A DNA stretch of 64,000 nucleotides from Symsagittifera roscoffensis (lineage: Eukaryota; Xenacoelomorpha; Acoela; Convolutidae), in assembly GCF_963678635.1 (NCBI RefSeq), contig NC_087062.1:9034670-9098669 (forward strand), in the 5' to 3' direction. A program made the translations under genes and the position numbers. Below the pieces are notes generated by a model, which ran no database searches, had not been told where the DNA came from, and saw nothing but the letters and a program-made list of their open reading frames with translations. Below, piece by piece: positions 42,305 through 54,662 of the stretch (the first letter of the stretch is position 1; each line of letters starts with the position of its first letter).

Positions 42305-45300
42305 GGGACTCGAACTCTTTCTTCTTGTGTTTTTGGTCAGTTATTTTACCATGTTCCTACAAGCTGCTAGAATATAATCGCTCAATGGCACTCAATAATG
42401 ATGAGAAAGTGAATCTGCTTTGAAGGTAATATGAAGTCATTAACTTGATGAAATGGACAAAATTTTAGAAACTAATTGTTTTTTGTTCAACTTCAGAGTG
42501 AAAAAACTTGATTTTTTCCAAACGTCCTCAAGAAATAATTATTGATCTTTTGTGCAAACCGGCTTTATCAGTTTTTTGTTTTGATTACTGAAACTGGAGC
42601 AGATTTTGGTATTCGAATGTTTTCTTGGTTTATTTTAGTCCAATGGAACGTCATGTCAAACTTTTATCAATCATTCGTTCACTGTTGAAAAAAAAACTTG
42701 TTACAAATGTTCGTCTCGGGCAATTTTACACACGTAAGCATCAGAAATTTCAATGAATGGGATCAGAATTTTTTGTGCTATTGTGGAGAAATTTTGTTTT
42801 ACGTTTCTTGAAAACTGTGTAAAATTTAATATTCTTTGCATCGTTTTTTGTTCAAAAAAAAGAGATGTAACAAGACTCGAAATACTTTTTCGTTTTCAGT
42901 GCAAACGAAGATTTAAATTAAAGAACAATTAGTTAGGGCACCAGGGGCTCAGGGGTTTTGTCTGTCTGCTATTTGTACGCTTTGCTTTACCTCTTCACCT
43001 CTTTACAATTGCATCATTGTAAAATAAACCCCCCCCCCACTAACTTCCCGTTTTGAGTATAGAATCTTCTCAATCATCAACATTTCCGAGGAACAAATTA
43101 AAAAACTTTCAAAGTTTCACTTCAAAAAATCTAGCAAAATGGAAAAAAAAGTGGAAAAGTTTTAGTCTCTAATCGGGATATGAACTTGGTAATTCGGCGC
43201 GTGGGTCCTAAATATGTACACGCGGCTATGACGGTATTTAAACAAAATATTCAAACTCTAATCAATCCATTTTTAATTTTCGGTTTTTCCCTAAAAAAAA
43301 ATACTTTTTTTCAGAGGAGTGAATGGAAATTGAAGCTCTAATTTTTTTTTATTTCAGTCATCGAAGCACAATTTATTTTTTCCGAACAATCCTGATTCAA
43401 AACACCTGTTTCCGTTTTGTTCTAAGATTTCCGTCTCATTTAAAACAGTTGTTTCTCTTTTGTTCTGTAATTACGGTAGTTTACAATTTTTTTCCAACTG
43501 GGTCTTGAACCTCTTTATCTGCCCTGTAGGACAAAAAAAATTACACTCAACTATTGTGATAATGAAAAAAAAAATAATTAACTATTTCTTTTCCCCACTT
43601 CTTCCGTGAAAAGTAGAGTATCTACCAGAAAAATGAATGATGATTAAACTTCCAATTTTGTCTTGCCCAGCCTCGGAGGCAACCCACAATAAAAGAAAAG
43701 AACAAAAAACAGCAATTATTTCGCGAGAACCGTTTTTAACCCCTCAAAAACATTACGTTAGCATATTCAATCATTTGAAAGACATTGTAGACAATAATAT
43801 TTAAAAGATAGCAAATCAATCTTTGAAAAACGTTGTAGACGACATTATTTAAAAAATGGCAAAATTATTTAAAAAACTTAAAAGATCAAAGTAAAAAAGT
43901 GTAAATCATTCGGAATTGGCGTTACTGGGAATCCTCTATTATATTGGTCAATCACATTACCATTTCACTATACTAATATTTGAGGATTGAATTTTAAATG
44001 AAAATTAATCTGTGGGGTTGTTCCGCTCAAGCTTCAGTAGGTACATAAACAACCTGTTGTGATTGTAGATTTTCATTTAAGACAATTGACGCAATTCAAT
44101 TGGATTCAAATAGTTAATGTCAAATCAATCGAAATCAAATTGAATGTCAAATCAATTGAAAAGTTTGAACTGGTTTATCTGGGACTTGACCTGGCTCCGC
44201 TGGTATACTGGTCACACGAGTTACCATTTCACTATCAGTAACAGGTATAATGACAATTAATGGTAAAAAATAAATGAGTTTATAAAGATAAAAAACAGAT
44301 ATAAAATCATTAAAATGAAGGAGCGGACAAAAAAAATTCAATTTCCTTACAACAAAATTAGCAGCCTCTAAGTTAATTTAATCTGAAATTGCTGATCACA
44401 TAAGTAATATTTCTGAATCTTGCAGATGTTTATCTTTTATTGAGTAGGTGATATGATGTTTCATCTCGAATCAATTTGAAAAAAAGTTTAATTACTATAA
44501 CAAAAATTTCTACTGGGTGAAAAATCTTACCTGTCTACTCAGTATGGGGGAGCACGACAGATGCACTCAAGCATCGACCCTATTGAGGAATAAATTGAAA
44601 AACTTTCATAACTTCACTTCCATAAAACAGGTAAGTTGAGAAAACAAAAAGTTGGGAAAACTTTTAGTCTCTGATCGAGATTTGAATCTGAAAAATCGGA
44701 GCGTAATTACAAAGTATGTACAAAAGGCTATGGTGGTAGTTTATAAAAAACTTTTAAAAATGAAAGTTTAATCAATCTTTTTTTAATTTTCGGCTTTTCC
44801 CTGAAAAAAAATATTTTTTTTTCCGAAGAAGTGAATGGAAATTGAAGTTCTAATTTTGTCCCTTCCGTAACTTGGAAAACAAGTCACAACGGAGAAAACA
44901 AGAAAAAATAAGCGTTAGTTTTGCACGATCATTTTTCTACACTAAGTTAGCCACTCGTGGTTTCAGATCACAGATGGAGTTTTAGCGATTTTGACAATCA
45001 CCGTATTTTTGACAATCACATCAAAGTGATTCACTCACCGTATTTTTGACAATCACATCAAAGTGATTCAAAAATGCAAATCTTGAACAACGTTTGATAT
45101 CAACAATTGACGGTCGATTAGAAGGTAAGTTTTTGTTTGTAATGTTTATCCGTTTCAACCCCTGCGGGGAAGCAAAGCCTGACATATTCGTGTATGTTCA
45201 ATTGTCTGAAAGACATTGAAGACATTTTTATTTGATTATTTTTGGTAATTTCAAATGATCAAAATATATAAATTACCAGAATTTATACTCGCTTTTCTGG

Positions 45301-47833
45301 GACACGAACTTTTTCTTCTTGGTTTTTTTTGTCAAGTATTTTACCATTTCCATACCAATTACTAGAATACAATCACTCAATGGCACTCAATAATGATGAG
45401 AAAGTGAATTTACTTTAATAAGAAGTCATTAAATTGATAAAATGGACGAAATTCTAGAAACCAATAGTTTTATTCTTAACATCAGAGTGAAAAAGCTTGT
45501 TTTTTTTTTCAATTGAAAAAAAAAACAGATAAAAGAGTTTATACTACCGAAAACGGCATGTCCTAATTTTTTTAAAGTTATTATATAAAAAATTCACTGC
45601 GAACAAAATGGGACAAATGTTGTGTTTTAAATTTATAAATTGTATTCTTTTTTCTCATGCAGGGATATTCGAATTTGTCCACTCAGATTAGAAATCACTG
45701 TGTTGCTTAAGCGGATTTTTTATTGAAATTCACTCCTACAGACAAGATCAACGTTACTTTCTTTCATTTCGGTCAATAATGCAGAATTGATTTTTTCGAA
45801 AAGGTCTGACTTAAAACAATTGATTCCGTTTTGTTGTAAGATTTCCGTCTCATTTAAAGCAATTGTTTCCCTTTTGTTGTGAACACGGTAGTTTTCAAAT
45901 TTTGTGAGTTGAACTTGTTTATTCGCCCTGTGGGACAAAAAAAAATACAATCGATGTTGTGATAATGATAAAAAAATTAATTGACTATTTCTTCGTTTCT
46001 TCATTTTTTTCGTGAAAAAGTAGAGTATCTAACACGGAATTTATTGATATTTTTACTTCCAAATTTTTCTTTTCCCAGCTTAGGAGGCAAGTCACAATGT
46101 TAGAAACCAGAAGAAAAATCAATGGTTATTTTGCGAGATCCATTTTAACCCCCAAATGCATTACAATAATATGTCGCTTTTGCTCAATCAAAACCAATTG
46201 AAGTCTTGCTTGCATCTTTCTTTTGTCAATGCACTCTACTACGTTGGAACCTGAATTAGAACACTGACATATCTCAATGATCACCCATCACCCTTGCTAT
46301 TATTTCTATCAAAATCGTTTCATTAAAAAAATAGTAATTTTTTAACTACCGAAACACATGGGCATTTTAAGGTAGAATATCAAATGGAACGTCTACCCAA
46401 CCACATCAGCATTTGATGTGAAAATCAAAAATAGAAATTTGTCTTAAAGGCAGTTCCACTCAAAATAAATCTTCCACAAAATAAATCTTTTGAAATAGTA
46501 AAGATAATTTGAAACATAGCAAAGTTTTCAAATCGATCAAAGTAAGAAAAATATAAAACAATTTGAAGTGGCTTAACGTTGACTCCTCTATTATATTTGT
46601 CAAATACCTGACCCTTTCACTATCATTTACCGTTATGTACACGCCTAAAGGCAATGAAAATAAAAAGAGATATAGTTAAACTATTCTTGAAAGTCACGGT
46701 TGAGAGCAATTTTTCGAACTGTCCTCAAAAAATAATTATTGGCCTTTTGTACAAACCGGCTTAATCAATTTTTTGTTTTGACTACTGAAACTGGGGTAGG
46801 TTTTTGTAATCGAGTGTTTTCTCGAGTTTACGTTAGTCCAATGGAATGTCATGACAAACTTTTATCAATCATTTCTTCACTGTTGAAAAAAACTGTTAAA
46901 GTGTTTGTCTCGGGCAGTTTTTAGCACGAAAACGTCATAAATTTCAATCAATGAGATCGGAAATCTCTGTTTTAGCGTGGGGAATTTTTGTCTTCTGGTT
47001 GCGTTTTTCGAAAACCGTTTAAATTTTATTATCCTTTGCATCATTTTTGTTGTTGCGGATATGTTTACACTTTTTTGAAAAGAAAAGAAGTAAAAACACT
47101 CAAAATATTTTTTCATTTTCCGTGCGAATGAAGACTTCAATTATAGAGCAAGTAGTTAGGGCGCGAGGGCCGATCATGGTTTTTGTCTCTTTGCCATTTG
47201 CACGCTTTGCTTCACCTCTTCACAATTGCATCATTGTAAAACAAACCTCCGTACAAAGTTCCCACCTGGCTCAAAACCCTGTTGTAATTCCCACCATTCA
47301 ATTGTGCCAAGCACTTCACAATGTTTTCAAAAAATATATTTTTAAATACCGAACCAACAAATGTTTTGAGAACAGTATCTTCTCAACCATCGACCTTTCT
47401 GAGGAACAAAATGAAAAACTTTCAAAATTTCACTTCCACAAAACTAGCAAAATCAGAAAACAAAAAGTTGGGAAAAACTTTTAATCTCCAATAGGGATTT
47501 GAACCTGACAATTCGGCGCGTGGTCCAAAATCTATTCAGGTGGCTATGGTTGTATTCAAAATAAAAAAAATTCAACGTATAATGAATTCTCTTTTAATTT
47601 TCGGCTTTTCCCTGAAAAATACATCAATATTCTTTTCCAGAGATATGAAAGAAATTTGAAGCTCTGACTTTTTTTCATTTCGGTCATCAGAGCGCAATTG
47701 ATTTTTTCCAAACAGAACTGAATTAAAACAATTGTTTCCGTTTTGTTCTAAAAATTTCGTCTCACTTAAACAATTGTTTCCCTTTTGTTCTGTGAACACG
47801 GTAGTTCAAAATTTATCCAACTGGGACTCGAAC
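42305..47833 (-). promoter_or_regulatory. Recurrent tRNA B-box-like words on the minus strand
   Basis: Reverse complements of gggactcgaac (42305), gggtcttgaac (43500), gggatttgaacc (47494) and gggactcgaac (47823) fit the B-box GWTCRANNC. Several are preceded at tRNA-like distance by tRGcc or atggtaa words. These may be heads of tRNA-derived SINEs. No complete tRNA fold is seen. Confidence 0.3.
45000..45073. repeat. 37-bp tandem duplication
   Basis: accgtatttttgacaatcac.. to ..aaagtgattcactc occurs twice in direct succession. Confidence 0.85.
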
Positions 47834-49971
47834 TTGTTTATTCGCCCTGTGGGACAAAAAATTACACTCGGCTAGTGTGATGATTAAAAAAATAAAAATA
47901 AAGTAATTATTTTTTCATTTCTCCACTTCTTCCGTGAAAAAGTAGAGTATCTACCAGGGAAGTGAATGATAATTAAACTTCCAATTTCGTCTTTTCCCCA
48001 GCCTCAAATCCATTCAAACACCTGCTCAAAACTTTCTGATATATTAAAGCAAAATCCATCATTTGAAAGATATTATAGACAATATTATTTAAAAGATAGC
48101 TAAATTTTCAAATCGATCAAAGTAAAAAAAGGTTAAAACAATCTGAATTGGTTTTTCTGGGACTCGTCTAGTGTATTGGTCAATTACATTACAATTTTAT
48201 TATCATTTACCGTTTTTTAAACACCTAAAGGCATTGAACAGAAGAAGAAATATAGTTTAAGTAACGATAAAAGTCATTTGAAAGATAGAGAGGACAAAAA
48301 AGAAAACGTTTTTTTTTTCTAACACACTTTAAGCAGCCTCGAAGTTATTCTTATTTATAACAATTAATAAAATTAGTGATACCTTTGAAAACCGCAGGTT
48401 TTTATCTTTTGTAGGTGCATTTTGTTTGGAATTGGGTATACGTTTGGTAATAATTAAAGTAACCCACTGCGATATTCTTTTGGATTTTTTAAAACAGCTT
48501 TTGAATCAAAACTGAGAAACTTTTAGTTTGATGTACCACTCAACTCTTTCTAATAATTATTTGAGGTTGCGTGGATAACAAAAAACTGAAAAAATAAAAT
48601 TCTAGAGAATATAAATTTACTCTCCATTTTCAATGGTGGGAACAAAAACTCAAGGTTGCGCGAAAAAACCCGTTAAAAAGTCTTGCGCATGGAGCGTTTT
48701 TCCAAGAAAAGTGGCGCAAAACTACAAGAATAAGAAGGCGGACAGTAGGTAACAGTGAGGGTTTTTTTGCTATATGCACTCGCTTGCTTGAAACCTAGTG
48801 CCTGCATCTTTCAGTTGTCAAACCACTCTTCTATATTGGAACATGAATTAGAACCTTGACATACTGCACACCCATCACCCTTGCTTTTAACTGTGCCAAA
48901 CATGTTTCGTTTTTTAAAGAAAAAGTTTTAGATACCGAGCCACATGAGCATATGAATATTTGAAGATAGAATCTCAAATGGAATGTCAACCGAACCACAT
49001 GAGCAATTGATGAGAGAATGGCAAATAGAAAATTGTCTTTAGGGCTGTTCCATTCAAATCCCTGCGTAAAACTGCCTGATTTATTAAAACAAAATCAATC
49101 ATTTGAAAGATATTGTGGACAATAATCTTTAAAAGATAGCAAAATTTTCAAATCGATCAAATTAAAAAGAAGGTAAAGTTTTCTGAATTGGCTTTACTGG
49201 GACTTCTCCATCATATTGGTCAATTACATTACCACTTCACTATCATTTACCGTCATATACAAGCCTAAAAGCAATGAAGGGAGGAAGAGATATAGTTTAA
49301 GTAAGGATAAAACTCATTTGAAAGATGGAAAAGACAAAAAAATGAAAACTTTAGTTTTCCCAACAACTTTTTAGCAGCCTTAAAGTTACTTTTATTCGCA
49401 ACAACTGATCAAATTAGTGATATCACTGAGAACCGTAGATTTTTCTTTTTTTTGTAGGTGCATTTTAAGCGGAATTGGACATATGTTTGAAAATAAATAA
49501 AAACACACTGGGACATGAAACGCTTCTATTTTGATATACCACTCAACTCTCTCTAAAAATTAATTGAGGTTGCGTAGATAACAAGAAAAAAAAACTAAAA
49601 CGCTACCGAATTTAAGACTCCTCTCCGTTTTCAAGGGTCGCAACAAAAACTCGAGTTTGCTCTTATAAATTTGAAGCTCGTGCAAAACTTGCGCGCTGCT
49701 CATGCAAAAAGATTGCGGAAAACGTCAACGACCCAGTGGAATATAAGCATAACAAAATTAATTAACTAGTATTGTGATAATCTATCAGAAAAATGTCACT
49801 ATTGAATGCCCATCAATTAAAAAACTTAAGAAACGAATTCTGAACCACCTCTGCTCATTCATGACGACAAACTACAATGAGACTGTCAGCAGCACTTGGA
49901 GAATATCACAACAACAACAGACAAACTATAAGGGAGCAAATCTCTGCGTCCAATGGGACACGAATCCTCAT

Positions 49972-50076
<105 letters not shown>

Positions 50077-50569
50077 AATCTTAACTAATTTGAGAATGCG
50101 TCAAAGTTCTAAATTCAAACAATTTTTTTCGCCCTTTTTTGTGCATCTTCAGGGTTTAAGGAGCTAAACTAATCTGTATAAACTGATCAAAGATCATAAA
50201 AACGGTCATACATGTCAGTATTTCAAAACTTAAAAGTTTTAATCAATCACAACTTCACAATTATTACTAGATTTATGTAAAAACTATTATGTAGCAATTT
50301 TATTAACATTTACAATTTAGAGTTTTACATTTTTTTTTACAATTTCGTTTTGCTGCTAACTTCATGCTACGTGCAAGTTATTGCGATATATTTTTTTAGC
50401 CAATATTATTTGATTCTTGATTTATAGTCTTAGTGTCAGCCCCCACTTCTAAACTCGTCGCGCCTATTAATTGCCGGTTTCTCTTTCCTAATGGGCAGCG
50501 CCTCTGAAATAAATACCTTATGATGTTCGGGGGTGGTCGATTAATTTTCATCTAAATTCCGATTTACCA
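50077..50569. other. No gene recognised
   Basis: AT-rich sequence. It may contain the 3' part of the Penelope-like fragment lying on the minus strand just beyond. Confidence 0.4.
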
Positions 50570-51058
50570 CTATCACTACCACACTTCCTTATATGCTGTC
50601 CGATTGGTGTGTCTTTATTTTGGTGTTCCTCAATCCTTGTGGTGAGATGTCGGAACGTCTGGCCAGCGTGGATGGTTTGCACCAACAACATTCAAAATTG
50701 TACACCCTTTTGATTTCAATTCACTAGAAAAGGAGGACTTAAAGAGGAAAAACAAGTTTTCAATTTCGGCGTCGTGAATATTATCTGCGCATTGGTGATA
50801 ACGCGCACTTTTTTTTGCTTTTGTCTGACTCTGATGCCCCCGATCTTGAACCACTAAGATGGGTAGTGAACGGCTGCTAAAATCAGCCTTCTTCTTTCCG
50901 ATGATCTTTTTTAGGGCGTGCGATGCAACCCGCGACGACCAACTTTGCGGATATTGGTTATCCAACCACTGTTTACGGTTGATTTCTATCGCTTTATCAA
51001 ATTTTTCCCAATTGGACGTTCTACGGAAAACCCGGTGAACAGTTCCTTCGATCACACG
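50570..51058 (-). pseudogene. 5'-truncated Penelope-like element, linker and GIY-YIG endonuclease (second family)
   Basis: The minus strand starts EGTVHRVFRRTSNWEKFDKA..NRKQWLDNQYPQSW, the RT-to-endonuclease linker seen in the 56- and 62.5-kb copies, and continues to FKSSFSSELKSKG. The endonuclease core is then read in another frame (HAGQTFRHLTTRIEEH at about 50617-50672, then PIGQHIRKC), so one frame change separates them near 50690. RT is absent, as expected from 5' truncation during target-primed insertion. Its sequence is clearly different from the two large copies, so it is another family or subfamily. Confidence 0.8.
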
Positions 51059-52265
51059 TCTCTTGGATTTTCTACCTCTACTAATATTACGAACATATTT
51101 TTTTTATAAAATGCTTAAACAGAATATAAATCAATGCATGTTGCTAAACAGAATATAAATCAATAACATTGAAACTTCTGAATTTTTTTGTTTTTAAATC
51201 CATTTAGTGAGCGCACTTAAGATCGATACGCTAGTTCAGCATAGGTTCAAATGAAGAAGGATTCGAACCTTTCACCGTGAAATAAAACTAACGTAGATTC
51301 CAAAAACTGCAAAGTTTTGAAAGTTTTCTTATCTAAAAAATTTTTGCTGTCTTTCTTACGGCTTTGAAAGGTGTTAATTCTTTTTATACAGCAAGTATAT
51401 CAGTGGCAAAAAGTTGGCTCAGACAGAAAGAAATGATAAGAGCCATTTATGAGTAATTTTTGCGTTCCAATTTGAGTATTTAAGTCATATTTTCTGTCTG
51501 AAAAAAAAAGTTTTTGCAGGGAAAACTTTTCTGAAATGCGCCATCTGCTCTTTTCGCAACGCTCTGAAAGAACACCCATTTTCCATATAGATCAGACATT
51601 GAGAACTTTTATTACTTGTGAAGATACAATCTAGCAAAGTTTGTGTTTCGAAAACAGAATAATTGAAGAATTTTTTGCAATGTGACACCTTGTCTAATAG
51701 CGGGAACTAAACACCTTGTCTAATAGCTTGAAAATTTTAGTAAAGACTATATACTTAGTTATACAAATCAAATCATGCTATCAACCCGAACTCTAGATCA
51801 TTGTTGTTTTTTAAATTTCGAGAAACGAAGCAAAAGTAACGCCCAATAATATCCTTTTCTTTATTGAGGGAATATCTAATTTGTTTTAGTTTTTAAACAT
51901 TGGATTTTGCAAAGGCAGGCCTATTCTTTTCCAAAAAGAAAATGCGACCAATATTCTGAGCGACCAAATTTTTTTCATTTTTATAGTTAATGCCAAATTG
52001 TTTTTTGCAATATCTTTTTGGTCAACGAATCTGAAAGAAGTTCATTAAATTAAAACCGCTCATTTTGAGACGGATTTCCGTTGTTTTACAGATTTCTACG
52101 CGTACAAAACGTGACCAAAAACTAATTAATCTAAAAAACTATTGTTTTTCACCATTTCAATGGCTCAAGATTACCGATTTTGCCAACAATTTGGCAAGAA
52201 CTAAATAATACAAATACAGCGAAGTCTCATATTGTAAACATAGAGGAGCACTAAAAGCCAATCTC
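51059..52265. other. No gene recognised; small duplications
   Basis: taaacagaatataaatcaat occurs at about 51117 and 51151, and acaccttgtctaatagc at about 51686 and 51709. No exon or element ends are evident apart from the LINE remnant that follows. Confidence 0.4.
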
Positions 52266-52896
52266 ATGGGCAATCATCTGGAGCCAGTTGAATACCAACG
52301 TGACCTAGGGCTCATTGTATATCAAAGCCTAAGCTGGGCTGAAAATTGTCAGATACATTCCAATAAGGCAAGGAAAGTACTCTTTCAAATTAAAAATAAT
52401 CCTACTTCAGCCTGCAAGTGAAAGGTTAAGTTGAACGCGTGTACTGGATACGTAGTACCAATAGCAACATAAGCACCTCAGGCGTGGTGGTCAAGCAAGG
52501 GAAACCTCCAAGTGTTTGAAAAAGCCCCAACTCAGTACAATAAAATGGATATAAGGATCGAACATCAATTACCGTAACCGCCTCCTTACCCTATGAATAC
52601 TACCACTCGGTCTATATGTCGAGATGCATGATCTTCTTTTTCTATTGTCCATGAGAAACCGTGACTATGATATGGAGGAAACATTAGATAAAAATGATTC
52701 GCTAGGAAACACCAAACAAAATCAAGGAGGAGAATACAGGCTGTACAAATCAAGATTGATGAAAACCGATGACAACTTTTCCCAACGAACGAAACTTCTC
52801 TTCAACTACGTATCAGGAACATGCCCTAATTTCGGCAACAAACTCAACAAAAATACGTTGCAGAAAATGTACTCGTACTTCTTTATTGGACACTAA
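52266..52896 (+). pseudogene. Decayed non-LTR (LINE) reverse transcriptase, C-terminal part
   Basis: Three pieces in sequence match the end of a non-LTR RT. The first is 52266-52421, with YQRDLGLIVYQSLSWAENC and KARKVLFQIKNN. Then 52430-52570 has YVVPIATYAPQAWWSS broken by stops. Last is 52624-52896, with RNRDYDMEETL and the end-like RTKLLFNYVSGTCPNFGN. These correspond to the thumb-side conserved (DLGv.....W) and (YaPqaW) blocks and the C-terminal part of RVT-type LINE proteins. The reading frame is disrupted by stops and shifts. The remainder of the element is not visible. Confidence 0.65.
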
Positions 52897-53204
52897 TCCG
52901 AGGAAAACAAAGGCACCTGTAACATCAAAAACAAGATAAAACTAAACTAATGAACTTGAATCTGGGTGCGAACCCCTGAGAACTGTCTCCAAATATTTTA
53001 CTACTACTACTGCTACTAATAGAAGTTTTTTTTCTTTGTTGAAATTGCATACATGATTTGCAAAAACGTGACTTCGACCAGAATGGCGCCTTAAATGCAT
53101 GGAAAAAACGAATTTTCATCAGGAGCAATTTAATGGGAGAATTGGCTGTTTCAGAGAATTAACTGTCTTATTAACAAAATGAACGAATTGCGAGAGGTTG
53201 GTTT
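52897..53204. other. No gene recognised
   Basis: Possibly the 3' flank of the LINE remnant; a short (tac)4-type microsatellite is at about 53000. No poly(A) tail is obvious. Confidence 0.4.
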
Positions 53205-53743
53205 CAACTGACATGTGAACTTTAAAAGTTGCTTTGGAAGACACGTGACCATTTTTATTTTTGCAAATGCAGAAAAAGCGCGAAAATCAGAAGAACGGTT
53301 TTCGCTAGTAATGAATAGGCGCACGACCAAAATAGAAAAATTGGAAAACGGTTACGAAGATCCGAGAGGGTTCCGGAAACTAACGATTGTTACTGTGCTG
53401 ATTTCATCAATCGGGAAGGTGGAGAGTTGAGATTGCAACTGTTACCAGTGCTGAAGAGAGGGCTTTCAGAAGTGTTCAATTCAGACGTGTCTCGGTAAAA
53501 GACTTGAAACTCATTTCAAACAACTTGTAGCTTCCGGGAATGTCCTGGTTTGAATTATATAACATCAAATTTGTTTTCAGAGTATGAGAAGCTAGAAGTT
53601 GAGGGAAAAGGTTGATCCATCTCCAATGGATTTGATGAGTTTTATCTACTGAACAAAAACAGTAGTAATATGGTGATAAGTAGTAGCCCTGTTTTAGGAG
53701 TGACCTCGTGGTCTGGGGATACTGAGACCCAGCCGTGAGTTCA

Positions 53744-54005
53744 CTGTTTTTGCATTTAACTAAGTTAATTTGCGCGATCTGGCCGATTGCCTTAAATATG
53801 TAACAGTCGCCTACTTAAGTCACATATGAGGCTAAGAAAAATAGGTCAAAAAATCCTTGGCTCAAAATCCTTGGCTGTTTTTGCATTTAACTAAGTTACT
53901 TTGTGCGATCTGACCAATTGCCTTAAATATGTAACAGTCGCCTACTTAAATCACATATCAGGCTAAGAAAAATAGGCCATAAAGTCCTTGGCTCAAGGAT
54001 TAAAA
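53744..54005 (+). repeat. 131-bp tandem repeat at the 5' side of the Penelope-like element (pseudo-LTR-like)
   Basis: ctgtttttgcatttaactaa.. to ..ccttggctca occurs at 53744 and again at 53875, 131 bp later. The part taacagtcgcctacttaagt cacatat.. (53801, 53932) and later aaaacagggtcggaa recur downstream of the coding region at 56506 and 56756. Block B has only one upstream copy (60531). Confidence 0.8.
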
Positions 54006-54247
54006 ACAGGGTCGGAAGCTTAGGAAAACCGTTAGTTTTTATCTCAACACAATCACATATAATGTTCTCTTATCCTTGGCTTATGTGGAGTGCCACATAA
54101 CGGTGATTTTTCGGATCAAGCAGTGCACAGCTTTCTACTGAGACTCATGAGATCTAAGATAAGCCAGGCAAATGAGGATGGGGCCAAGGCATCGGGTAAA
54201 CTAACAAAAGCAAGGGAGGTAGAGAGAAGGGGTATAGATGAGAAGTA

Positions 54248-54625
54248 GTGGCCTTCGGTAATATTCTAAGTTGTGGCCTTAATAAGCTGATAAGCCGACA
54301 CAAGACAAAGCTTGAAAAAGTTTTAGAAAGACAGGATAGACCATTAAATAACTTGGATGAAAGGTTAGTTAGAAATTTAGATGAAGTGATTTTGCCGCTT
54401 CGGGTGCGGGAAGTCTTAAGTTTTGGACCAAAACATCCAGTACGAGACAAATTCAATGAAATTCACTTCCTTGCGGACTTTGATAAGTTTTTGTCTGAAC
54501 TGAATTTAAATAGAATACCCGGAGGAAAATTATGTGAGATTGAAGCAGCTGCAAAGAGATATGCTAAGAATGTGAAACAGACCCCCTCTGGCAAAGGTGT
54601 TGAAAAAGCCAGAAAAAGGTGTTGA
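54248..54625 (+). CDS. Penelope-like element, N-terminal region (copy A)
   Basis: A frame with NLDERLVRNLDEVILPLRVREVLSFGPKHPV and CEIEAAAKRYAKN, the conserved region ahead of RT in Penelope-like proteins (LS..E..VLS.G.KH pattern). It leaves frame at AGAAAAAGG (54611-54619), where copy B breaks at the same place. The real start may be upstream. One polyprotein is expected in this family. Confidence 0.75.
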   Translation: MAFGNILSCGLNKLISRHKTKLEKVLERQDRPLNNLDERLVRNLDEVILPLRVREVLSFGPKHPVRDKFNEIHFLADFDKFLSELNLNRIPGGKLCEIEAAAKRYAKNVKQTPSGKGVEKARKRC

Positions 54626-54662
54626 AGGACAATGATCTTCTGGCAGTGCCATTGAAAAGGGG

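Larger units (their letters stand above)
41112..49660. repeat. Array of diverged 1.4-2 kb repeats
   Basis: Landmarks recur in order. ccttttgtacaaaccRgct is at 41113, 41172, 42546 and 46741. ttttatcaatcatt, ahead of the word cactgttgaaa, is at 42661 and 46859. gaatggaaattgaagYtcta is at 41853, 43320 and 44832. ttagccactcgtggtttcag is at 41971 and 44947. gtttccSttttgttctgtRa variants are near 43450 and 47775. No coding frame is shared. The minus strand carries B-box-like words (see 42305-47833). No gene is called in this interval. Confidence 0.7.
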
